Shown: positions 48,366 to 56,630 of the stretch, one piece after another | Layout of the letters: each line of letters begins with the position of its first letter | Numbering within the stretch: position 1 is the stretch's first letter | Assembly: GCF_014851865.1 (NCBI RefSeq) | Contig: NZ_JACVAM010000001.1 | Location: 310,001-374,000 of the forward strand | Length of the DNA: 64,000 bases | Direction: 5' to 3' | DNA from: Pseudomonas sp. PDM16 | GTDB lineage: Bacteria; Pseudomonadota; Gammaproteobacteria; Pseudomonadales; Pseudomonadaceae | Notes under the pieces: generated by a model | What the model was told of the DNA's origin: nothing | What the model saw: only the letters and a program-made list of their open reading frames with translations | Databases searched by the model: none | Position numbers and translations under genes: made by a program

Positions 48366-48468
48366 TTCGGGGCAGAATGGGTCACTATTGACAGCCTTGG
48401 GTGATTGAGATTGACTCACAGCTGATCGAATGAATGATTGAAATTTTTAACAATAAAGGTGTTGCATC

Positions 48469-49848
48469 ATGTCGGTACCCCCGCGTGCCGTTCAGCTCAA
48501 CGAGGCGAACGCGTTCCTCAAGGAACATCCCGAGGTCCAGTTCGTTGACCTTCTGATCGCAGATATGAATGGGGTGGTGCGCGGCAAGCGCATCGAAAGA
48601 AACAGCCTGCACAAGGTGTACGAAAAGGGCATCAACCTGCCCGCTTCGCTGTTTGCCCTCGATATCAACGGCTCCACCGTCGAAAGCACCGGCCTCGGCC
48701 TGGACATCGGCGACGCCGACCGCATCTGCTTCCCCATCGCCAATACCCTGTGCAACGAACCCTGGCAGAAGCGCCCCACCGCGCAGCTGCTGATGACCAT
48801 GCATGAGATGGACGGCAAGCCGTTCTTCGCCGACCCGCGCGAAGTGCTGCGCCAGGTCGTGGCCAAGTTCGACGAGATGAACCTGCGCATCTGCGCGGCC
48901 TTCGAACTGGAGTTCTACCTGATCGACCAGGAGAACGTGAACGGCCGTCCGCAGCCGCCGCGCTCGCCGATGTCGGGCAAGCGTCCGATCTCCACCCAGG
49001 TGTACCTGATCGACGACCTCGACGAGTACGTCGACTGTCTGCAGGACATGCTAGAAGCCGCCAAGGAACAGGGCATCCCGGCCGATGCCATCGTCAAGGA
49101 AAGCGCCCCGGCGCAGTTCGAGGTGAACCTGCACCACGTGGAAGACGCCATCAAGGCCTGCGACCACGCACTGCTGCTCAAGCGCTTGATCAAGAACATC
49201 GCCTATGACCATGAGATGGACACCACCTTTATGGCCAAGCCCTACCCGGGCCAGGCGGGCAACGGCCTGCACGTGCACATCTCGCTGCTCGACAAGACCA
49301 CCGGCAAGAACATCTTCACCAGCGATGATCCCCAGGAGAACGCCGCACTGCGCCATGCGATCGGCGGTGTCCTGGAGACCATGCCGGCGTCCATGGCCTT
49401 CCTCTGCCCCAACGTCAACTCGTACCGCCGCTTCGGCGCGCAGTTCTATGTGCCCAACGCGCCGAGCTGGGGCCTGGACAACCGCACCGTAGCCGTTCGC
49501 GTGCCGACCGGCAGCGCCGATGCCGTGCGCATCGAGCACCGCGTGGCCGGCGCCGATGCCAACCCGTACCTGATGATGTCGGCGATCCTCGCCGGCATTC
49601 ATCATGGCCTGACCAACCAGGTCGAGCCGGGTGAGCCGATCGAGGGCAACTCGTACGAGCAGCTGGAACAAAGCCTGCCGAACAACCTGCGCGATGCCCT
49701 GCGCGAGCTGGACGACAGCGAAGTACTGAACAAGTACATCAGCCCGGACTACATCGACATCTTCGTCGCCTGCAAGGAAGCCGAGCTGCAAGAGTTCGAG
49801 ACCACCATCTCCGACCTCGAATACAACTGGTACCTGCATACCGTTTGA
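48469..49848 (+). CDS. spuI: Gamma-glutamylpolyamine synthetase SpuI
   Basis: 459-residue glutamine-synthetase-fold enzyme, first step of the gamma-glutamyl polyamine route (PA0296). VQFVDLLIADMNGVVRGKRI at the N-terminus, FELEFYLIDQEN (about 145-156), GNGLHVHISLLD (about 264-275), NSYRRFGAQFYVPNAPSWG. A paralogue of SpuB; having two or more such ligases for different polyamines is normal in Pseudomonas. Own terminator; divergent from spuA. Confidence 0.94.
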   Translation: MSVPPRAVQLNEANAFLKEHPEVQFVDLLIADMNGVVRGKRIERNSLHKVYEKGINLPASLFALDINGSTVESTGLGLDIGDADRICFPIANTLCNEPWQKRPTAQLLMTMHEMDGKPFFADPREVLRQVVAKFDEMNLRICAAFELEFYLIDQENVNGRPQPPRSPMSGKRPISTQVYLIDDLDEYVDCLQDMLEAAKEQGIPADAIVKESAPAQFEVNLHHVEDAIKACDHALLLKRLIKNIAYDHEMDTTFMAKPYPGQAGNGLHVHISLLDKTTGKNIFTSDDPQENAALRHAIGGVLETMPASMAFLCPNVNSYRRFGAQFYVPNAPSWGLDNRTVAVRVPTGSADAVRIEHRVAGADANPYLMMSAILAGIHHGLTNQVEPGEPIEGNSYEQLEQSLPNNLRDALRELDDSEVLNKYISPDYIDIFVACKEAELQEFETTISDLEYNWYLHTV

Positions 49849-49860
49849 TGCAACACCCGA

Positions 49861-49889
49861 CGCCGGCCTCAGTGCCGGCGTTGTTTTTT
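49861..49889 (+). terminator. Intrinsic terminator of spuI
   Basis: CGCCGGC-CTCAGT-GCCGGCG followed by TTGTTTTTT, 12 bases past the spuI stop codon. Confidence 0.9.
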
Positions 49890-49970
49890 CTACTGCCCGG
49901 GTTCCGCCATCCGCCAGCTCCATTGGCTGGAATGGCGAAGCCTTGCCCATTCACTGCCAAGGAGGTCGTC

Positions 49971-51026
49971 ATGTTTCGCATTCTTGCTCCGCTGCTGCTG
50001 ACTCTGGCTCCCGGTCTGGCCTTCGCGGCCGATAGCATCCGGGTCTACAACTGGAACGACTACATCGCCCCACAGGTGCTGGAGGACTTCACCAAGGTCA
50101 CCGGCATCACCGTTGAGTACCACACCTATGCCTCGGCCGAGGAGCTAAACAAGATCCTCGCCAGCGGTGAGAGCATCGACATCGCCGTGCCCTCGCAGAA
50201 CGACTTGCCGCCGCTGATCAAGGGCAATCTGATCCAGCCGCTCGATCCGAAGCTGCTGCCGAACCGCAAGCACCTGGACAAGCAGCTGTTGAGCAAGCTG
50301 GCCGCCGTGGATCCGCAGAACCGCTACGCAGTGCCTTATCTCTGGGGCGCCGTCGGCCTGGCAATCAACACGCCGCAAGCGGAGGCCGCCTACGGGGGCC
50401 CGCTGCCACATAGCTGGAGCCTGCTGTTCGATCCGCAGGAAAGCGCCAAGCTGGCCGGCTGCGGTATCAGCGTGCTGGATGCCCCGGACGAGTTGCTCTA
50501 CAACCTGCTCAGCTATCAGGGCCGCAGCTTCGGCAACAGCTCTCCGGGTCGCATCCGCAAGGCCAGCGAGCCGCTGCAGAACCTGCGTCCGAACCTGCGC
50601 TACGTGGACAGCGAGCGTTATATCGAGGACCTCAATCAGGGCAAGCTGTGCATGGCCGTTGCCTGGGTCGGCGATGCGCTGAGCGCCAGCGATGCCGGCC
50701 AGCCGGTGCAGTTCGTGGTGCCGGAAGAGGGCTCCACGCTGTTCATCGACAATCTGGTGATCCCGACAAGCGCTCGCCGCGCCGACCTGGCGCACAAGCT
50801 CATCGACTACCTGATGCAGCCGCAGGTAGCCGCAAAGATCAGCGCCGATACGCTCTACCCCAGCGCCAACACCGGCGCCGAGCAGTACCTCGAACCCAAG
50901 CTGCGAGAACAGCTGGGGCGCGATCTGAACGATGCCAAGAGCCGCCTGTTTGCCCTGATGCCGCTATCGGACAAGCTCAAGGCCGCGCGCGACGAGGTCT
51001 GGAGCCGCTTCCGCGACGGCAGCTGA
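49971..51026 (+). CDS. Polyamine-type periplasmic binding protein (PA0295-like)
   Basis: 351-residue PotF-family binding protein; signal peptide MFRILAPLLLTLAPGLAFA, then ADSIRVYNWNDYIAPQVLEDF. ATG 49971 follows GGAGG. No permease or ATPase accompanies it, so it is an orphan that either feeds the Spu or second ABC system or acts as a sensor. Several conserved pocket positions differ from SpuD and SpuE, so ligand is uncertain. It lies between spuI and aguR as in PAO1. Confidence 0.85.
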   Translation: MFRILAPLLLTLAPGLAFAADSIRVYNWNDYIAPQVLEDFTKVTGITVEYHTYASAEELNKILASGESIDIAVPSQNDLPPLIKGNLIQPLDPKLLPNRKHLDKQLLSKLAAVDPQNRYAVPYLWGAVGLAINTPQAEAAYGGPLPHSWSLLFDPQESAKLAGCGISVLDAPDELLYNLLSYQGRSFGNSSPGRIRKASEPLQNLRPNLRYVDSERYIEDLNQGKLCMAVAWVGDALSASDAGQPVQFVVPEEGSTLFIDNLVIPTSARRADLAHKLIDYLMQPQVAAKISADTLYPSANTGAEQYLEPKLREQLGRDLNDAKSRLFALMPLSDKLKAARDEVWSRFRDGS

Positions 51027-51091
51027 GCCGCGGCTTGCCTCCCCTGCCCCGCCTGGCGTCCAATAGCGCCTCTTCAGGACAGGATTCCGGC

Positions 51092-51733
51092 ATGCCCCGC
51101 ACCGTCATCGCCCGCAAGCCCCGCGCCAGCAGCCAGGCACGCATCGAGCTGATCCTCCAGGCGGCCCGCGAACTGCTCGGCAGCGAGGGCTTCACGGGGC
51201 TGACCATCTATGCGGTGGCCGAGCGTGCAGGCATTCCTCCGTCTTCCGTGTACCACTTCTTCGCCAGCGTACCGGCGCTGCTCGAAGCCCTCACCGCCGA
51301 TATCCATGCCGCCTTCCGCGACTGCCTGCTGCAACCGGTCGAGCATGCTGCGCTGCGTGACTGGCGCGACCTGTCCCGAGTGATCGAGGAGCGCATGTTG
51401 GCGATCTATGCCCGCGACAGCGCCGCTCGCCAACTGATCCTGGCCCAGCACGGTCTGTCCGAGGTGACTCAGGCCGATCGCCAGCACGACCTCGAGCTGG
51501 GCCGGCGCATGCAGAGCCTGTTCGATCGCCACTTTCCGCTGCCGCAGCTGCCCGAGGACGTCGACGTGTTCACCCTGGCCATGGAGCTGGGTGACCGCGT
51601 CTACGCACGTTCGGTACAACTGCACGGCGAGATCACCCCGCGCATGGCAGAGGAAGGCATGCGCGTGTTCAACGCCTACCTGGCCCTGTACCTGCCTCCC
51701 GCCCTGCCCAAGCGCGACCACCCCCTGCCCTAA
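51092..51733 (+). CDS. aguR: TetR-family repressor AguR
   Basis: 213 residues with an N-terminal TetR helix-turn-helix (ARIELILQAARELLGSEGFTGL...AGIPPSSVYHFFAS, about residues 18-57) and an all-helical ligand domain. Its place immediately before aguBA identifies it as AguR (PA0294), which represses aguBA and is relieved by agmatine or N-carbamoylputrescine. The interval after it carries repeated CCGATA-N2-TATCGG palindromes suited to a TetR dimer. Start 51092 has AGGACAGG upstream. Confidence 0.88.
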   Translation: MPRTVIARKPRASSQARIELILQAARELLGSEGFTGLTIYAVAERAGIPPSSVYHFFASVPALLEALTADIHAAFRDCLLQPVEHAALRDWRDLSRVIEERMLAIYARDSAARQLILAQHGLSEVTQADRQHDLELGRRMQSLFDRHFPLPQLPEDVDVFTLAMELGDRVYARSVQLHGEITPRMAEEGMRVFNAYLALYLPPALPKRDHPLP

Positions 51734-51735
51734 AG

Positions 51736-51749
51736 CCGATATCTATCGG
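51736..51749. promoter_or_regulatory. AguR operator candidate, site 1
   Basis: CCGATA-TC-TATCGG, a perfect palindromic pair with two-base spacer (extends to G/C at 51735 and 51750), three bases past the aguR stop. Confidence 0.5.
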
Positions 51750-51830
51750 CAAGCCCCCTAAATCCCCCACCTACTCTTCCCAGGCCGGCGGCCGCCCTGG
51801 CTTCCAAGCCTCCTCTGCCACCCTTTCAAT

Positions 51831-51844
51831 CCGATACTTATCTG
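51831..51844. promoter_or_regulatory. AguR operator candidate, site 2
   Basis: CCGATA-CT-TATCTG, same motif as site 1 with one mismatch, 95 bases downstream of it. Confidence 0.45.
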
Positions 51845-51884
51845 CCCTTGAGCGAAAAACCTCAACAATCTCTATTTAATTTTC

Positions 51885-51913
51885 TTTAAAAGTCGATTTT
51901 TATCGGATATAAA
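51885..51913 (+). promoter_or_regulatory. aguB: aguBA promoter candidate with operator site 3 in its spacer
   Basis: TTTAAA (51885-51890) and TATAAA (51908-51913) are separated by 17 bases. TCGATT-TT-TATCGG (51893-51906), a variant of sites 1 and 2, fills the spacer, so a bound repressor would cover the promoter. The leader to aguB is then about 90 bases. Confidence 0.5.
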
Positions 51914-52013
51914 TCGAACATCAACTTGCCCCGGCTGATGCAGCAACGGGGCGCAGCCATGGGTCTCTGCTAGTGTCAGACGACCTCCTTTACGTGCTCC
52001 TGTGAGGTGTTCC

Positions 52014-52895
<882 letters not shown>

Positions 52896-52908
52896 CCGCA
52901 CACCACGG

Positions 52909-52972
52909 GGTAGGGTGCGCCGCGCGCACCTCGCCACCCAGATACCTTCGCCGGTGCCCATGGCGCACCCTA
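52909..52972. repeat. Dispersed inverted-repeat element R2, copy 2
   Basis: GTAGGGTGCGCC (52909-52920) and GGCGCACCCTAC (52961-52972) are perfect 12-base inverted repeats within the 89-base aguB-aguA gap. Same terminal GTAGGGTG as the element at 9000-9061. Confidence 0.7.
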
Positions 52973-52984
52973 CGGAGCCAAGCA

Positions 52985-54091
52985 ATGCCCACTTTGACCA
53001 ACACCCCACGCGCCGACGGCTTCCGCATGCCTGCCGAGTGGGAACCCCACAGCCAGACCTGGATGGCCTGGCCTGAGCGCCCGGACAACTGGCGCCTCGG
53101 CGGCAAGCCGGCACAGGCCGCCTTCACCACCGTGGCGAAGGCCATCGCCCAGTTTGAACCGGTGACCGTGTGCGTCTCGGCCGGCCAGTACGAGAACGCC
53201 CGCGCGCGTCTCGACGACAGCAACATCCGCCTGGTGGAAATCACCACCGACGACGCCTGGGTGCGCGACACCGGCCCGACCTTCGTCACCAACGCCAGCG
53301 GCGAAGTCCGTGGCGTGGACTGGACCTTCAACGCCTGGGGTGGTTTCGACGGCGGCCTGTACTGGCCGTGGCAGCGCGACGACCAGGTGGCCAGCAAGAT
53401 TCTCGAGATCGAGCGCCGTGACCGTTACCGCACCGAAGGGTTCGTGCTGGAGGGCGGCTCCATTCACGTCGACGGCGAAGGCACCCTGATCACCACCGAA
53501 GAGTGCCTGCTCAACCGCAACCGCAACCCCCATCTGTCCCGCGAGCAGATCGAGGCGGTGCTGCACGATCACCTGGCCATCGACACGGTGATCTGGCTGC
53601 CCGACGGCCTGTTCAACGATGAGACCGACGGCCACGTCGACAACTTCTGCTGCTACGTGCGCCCAGGTGAGGTTCTGCTGGCCTGGACCGACGATCCGCA
53701 AAACCCGAACTACCCTCGCTGCCAGGCGGCGATGCAGGTGCTGGAGTCGGCTCGCGATGCCAAGGGCCGCCAACTGGTCGTGCACAAGATGCCGATCCCC
53801 GGCCCGCTGCATGCCACCGAGGAAGAATGCGCCGGTGTCGACGCCGCCGAAGGCAGCCAGGAACGCAGCCCCGAAGTGCGCCTGGCCGGCTCCTACGTCA
53901 ACTTCCTGATCGTCAACGGCGGCATCGTCGCGCCGAGCTTCGACGACCCGAAGGACGAGGAAGCCCGTGCCATCCTCCAGCAGGTGTTCCCCGAGCACCG
54001 CGTGGTGATGGTGCCCGGCCGCGAGATCCTGCTTGGCGGTGGCAACATCCACTGCATCACCCAGCAGCAGCCGGCCCCGCAAGGCCGCTGA
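52985..54091 (+). CDS. aguA: Agmatine deiminase
   Basis: 368-residue pentein-fold enzyme hydrolysing agmatine to N-carbamoylputrescine and ammonia. The N-terminal [38 protein letters not shown], the catalytic His region [11 protein letters not shown], and nucleophile Cys357 in [15 protein letters not shown] are all present at standard positions. Second gene of aguBA (PA0292), with a strong terminator after it. Confidence 0.97.
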   Translation: MPTLTNTPRADGFRMPAEWEPHSQTWMAWPERPDNWRLGGKPAQAAFTTVAKAIAQFEPVTVCVSAGQYENARARLDDSNIRLVEITTDDAWVRDTGPTFVTNASGEVRGVDWTFNAWGGFDGGLYWPWQRDDQVASKILEIERRDRYRTEGFVLEGGSIHVDGEGTLITTEECLLNRNRNPHLSREQIEAVLHDHLAIDTVIWLPDGLFNDETDGHVDNFCCYVRPGEVLLAWTDDPQNPNYPRCQAAMQVLESARDAKGRQLVVHKMPIPGPLHATEEECAGVDAAEGSQERSPEVRLAGSYVNFLIVNGGIVAPSFDDPKDEEARAILQQVFPEHRVVMVPGREILLGGGNIHCITQQQPAPQGR

Positions 54092-54103
54092 ACAGGCCGA
54101 AAG

Positions 54104-54131
54104 AAAACGCCCGGCTCATGCCGGGCGTTTT
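54104..54131. terminator. Bidirectional terminator after aguA
   Basis: AAAACGCCCGGC-TCAT-GCCGGGCGTTTT: perfect 12-pair stem with A and T ends, between convergent aguA and the peroxidase gene. Confidence 0.92.
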
Positions 54132-54139
54132 CGTTGAGC

Positions 54140-55126
54140 TCAACGGAAGGGTTGCGGGGGCGGCGTAGCGCCAGTGGAAGGCGGCAGGATCGGCATGGCA
54201 AAGCTCGGCTGCTCGCCGGTCAGGGTCTTGAGGAAGGCAGTGATCTTGCCCACCTCGTCAGTGTTGAGCTGGCGGCCCAGCTGCAGCCGCGCCATCACGT
54301 CCACCGCCTCTTCCAGCTTCCAGTAGGCACCGTCATGGAAGTAGGGGTAGGTCAGCTCCACGTTGCGCAGGGTCGGCACCTTGAACTTGAAGCGGTCGGC
54401 GTCCTTGCCGGTCAGGCCGGCCACACCCTCGGCGGGGTTCTTGGTCTGGTAGGGCTCGACCAGGCCCATCTTCTGGAACGAGTTGCCACCCAGCGCCGGG
54501 CCGTTGTGGCAGGCCACGCAGCCGATCGACTTGAACAGCTCATAGCCCTCCAGCTCGGCTGCGCTGATGGCCTGGGCATCGCCCTTGAGCCATTTGTCGA
54601 AGCGCGAGCCGGGGGTGACCAAGGTCTTCTCGAACTCGGCAATGGCGTCGGTCACTTCATCCAGAGTGATGTCGTCGGTCTTGTACACCGCCTTGAACGA
54701 CTCACGGTACTGCGGGATGGAACGCAGCACGTCGAGCGCCAGGATGTGGGTGAAGGCCATCTCCTTAGGGTTGGCGATGGGACCGGCGGCCTGCTCCTTG
54801 AGGTCTGCAGCGCGGCCATCCCAGAACTGGGCGAGATTGAGGCTGGAGTTGAGTACGGTGGGCGAGTTGATCGGCCCCTCCTGCCAGTTGTGACCGATGG
54901 AGGTGGGCAGGTTATCGCTACCGCCCATGGACAGGTTGTGGCAGGAGTTGCAGGAAATGAAACCGGAACGCGACAGACGCGGATCGAAGAACAGCTGCTT
55001 GCCCAGCTCGACCTTGGCGGCATCGGTAACTTCGGCGGGGGCAATGGGCTCCACCGGCTCCTTGTTGGCCTGGGCCATGGTGGAGCCGAGACAAAGCCCG
55101 GCGAACATCAGGGTAGCGACGCGCAT
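54140..55126 (-). CDS. Di-haem cytochrome c peroxidase family protein
   Basis: 328 residues. Signal peptide MRVATLMFAGLCLGSTMAQA; two haem c sites C59-N-S-C62-H63 and C203-V-A-C206-H207, as in bacterial CcpA/MauG-type enzymes that reduce periplasmic H2O2. The C-terminal haem ligand region VPTLRNVELTYPYFHDG matches the family. Start 55126 has GAGGAGA upstream; an in-frame start at 55171 would spoil the signal peptide. Monocistronic. A conventional peroxidase role is likely; partner cytochrome not in the window. Confidence 0.88.
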   Translation of the reverse strand: MRVATLMFAGLCLGSTMAQANKEPVEPIAPAEVTDAAKVELGKQLFFDPRLSRSGFISCNSCHNLSMGGSDNLPTSIGHNWQEGPINSPTVLNSSLNLAQFWDGRAADLKEQAAGPIANPKEMAFTHILALDVLRSIPQYRESFKAVYKTDDITLDEVTDAIAEFEKTLVTPGSRFDKWLKGDAQAISAAELEGYELFKSIGCVACHNGPALGGNSFQKMGLVEPYQTKNPAEGVAGLTGKDADRFKFKVPTLRNVELTYPYFHDGAYWKLEEAVDVMARLQLGRQLNTDEVGKITAFLKTLTGEQPSFAMPILPPSTGATPPPQPFR

Positions 55127-55238
55127 GATGGATCTCCTCATTATGGTGTTGGCACGGTCTGCCTCGACCATGCGCGCGCCACCCCGGCGAAGCGCTGACC
55201 CAGGTCAACGCCTGCCGCCTCGCTTACATCCGGACACA

Positions 55239-55265
55239 AAAAACCCCACCAACGGTGGGGTTTTT
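55239..55265 (-). terminator. Terminator of the fatty acid desaturase gene
   Basis: AAAAACCCCACC-AAC-GGTGGGGTTTTT: 12-pair stem; on the minus strand it ends in a T tract 18 bases past the desaturase stop. Confidence 0.9.
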
Positions 55266-55282
55266 ATCAAGAAAACCGCGAA

Positions 55283-56467
55283 TCAGGCAGCGGTCGGGCG
55301 TAGCGAGTATGTCTTCAGCTGTTCGGCGAATTCACGCAGCGACTGGATACCGCTGGCCTCGGCCTCGTGTACCCACTGCTTGATCGCCTCGAGCATGTCG
55401 TGACCGTTGCTGCTGGTCTTGACCCAGATCTGCTGCAGGGCGATGCGCTTCTCGTAGATCACCTTGAGCGCCTGGCTCTGCGCCAGCAGCTCGCTGATAC
55501 GCGCATGGTGCTGCTCGTCGAGCAGGCTGGTCTCGCGCGACAGCAGGCGCTTGGCGCGACGGAACAGGTGGCGCACCGACTCGTCTGCCTTGGCCAGTTC
55601 CTGCTGCACCAGCGGCTTGATCACCAGCTTGCGGTACTGGGCCATGATCTGGAAACGGTTGTTGAGGATGGCCATGGCGGTGTCCATGTCCAGGTTGTGC
55701 TTGCCCTCGACGCGGTGGGCGATGGGCGCCACGCGCTGCACCTTGGCCATACCCAGCCAGCTGAACAGCTTGATCCAGGCCCAGCCCATGTCGAACTCCC
55801 ACTTCTTCACCGACAGCTTGGCGCTGTTCGGGTAGGTGTGGTGATTGTTGTGCAGCTCCTCGCCGCCGATCAGGATGCCCCAGGGCACCAGGTTGGTGGC
55901 GGCGTCGCGGCACTCGAAGTTGCGGTAGCCGACGGCATGGCCCAGGCCGTTGATCACGCCTGCGGCCCACACCGGAATCCACATCATCTGGATCGCCCAT
56001 ACGGTCATGCCGAGCACACCGAACAGGGCCAGGTCGATGATCGCCATCAGAATGATGCCGCCCATCGGGAAGCGTGAGTAGACGTTACGCTCGATCCAGT
56101 CTTCCGGGCAGTTCTTGCCGTAGATGCGCAGGGTCTCTTCGTTCTTCGCCTCTTCCTGATACAACTCGGCACCCTTGCGCAGCACAGTGCCCAGGCCCTT
56201 GATCACCGGGCTGTGCGGGTCATCGGCGGTTTCGCACTTGGCATGGTGCTTGCGGTGGATGGCAGTCCACTCGCGGGTGTTCTGGCCAGTGGTCATCCAC
56301 AGCCAGAAACGGAAGAAGTGCTTGAGCGCCGGGTGCAGCTCCAACGCGCGGTGCGCCGAGTAGCGGTGCAGGTAGACGGTGACGCTGACGATGGTGATGT
56401 GGGTCAGCACGAGGGTGACCGCCACCAGTTGCCACGGCGACAGATCGAGAAAACCGTTGTACCACAT
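55283..56467 (-). CDS. desA: Membrane fatty acid desaturase (DesA-like)
   Basis: 394-residue acyl-lipid or acyl-CoA desaturase corresponding to PA0286. The three di-iron histidine boxes are present: HRYSAH (34-39), HRKHH (71-75) and ELHNNHH (about 213-219). Hydrophobic pairs flank them; the last 130 residues are a charged cytosolic tail. In P. aeruginosa DesA makes double bonds at position 9 of phospholipid acyl chains under aerobic conditions. Single gene with its own terminator. Confidence 0.9.
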   Translation of the reverse strand: MWYNGFLDLSPWQLVAVTLVLTHITIVSVTVYLHRYSAHRALELHPALKHFFRFWLWMTTGQNTREWTAIHRKHHAKCETADDPHSPVIKGLGTVLRKGAELYQEEAKNEETLRIYGKNCPEDWIERNVYSRFPMGGIILMAIIDLALFGVLGMTVWAIQMMWIPVWAAGVINGLGHAVGYRNFECRDAATNLVPWGILIGGEELHNNHHTYPNSAKLSVKKWEFDMGWAWIKLFSWLGMAKVQRVAPIAHRVEGKHNLDMDTAMAILNNRFQIMAQYRKLVIKPLVQQELAKADESVRHLFRRAKRLLSRETSLLDEQHHARISELLAQSQALKVIYEKRIALQQIWVKTSSNGHDMLEAIKQWVHEAEASGIQSLREFAEQLKTYSLRPTAA

Positions 56468-56630
56468 GAAGGGTGTTGCCTCGCGGGGAGAGATAGCGGC
56501 CGGGGCCCTGGCCTTGCGGGCATTATCACCAAGACGTCGGAGAAAGCCAGCCCACCCTTAGACGAGAATGCACTCGATGGCGAGTTCTCTATAATGTGCG
56601 GCCGTGCACAATTTCCAAGCCAAGCCGCCC

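Noticed and set aside
51938..51973. Eleven-codon upstream frame ending in Cys before aguB
   Set aside because: No ribosome-binding site and no cysteine-related regulation expected for agmatine genes; chance occurrence is likely.
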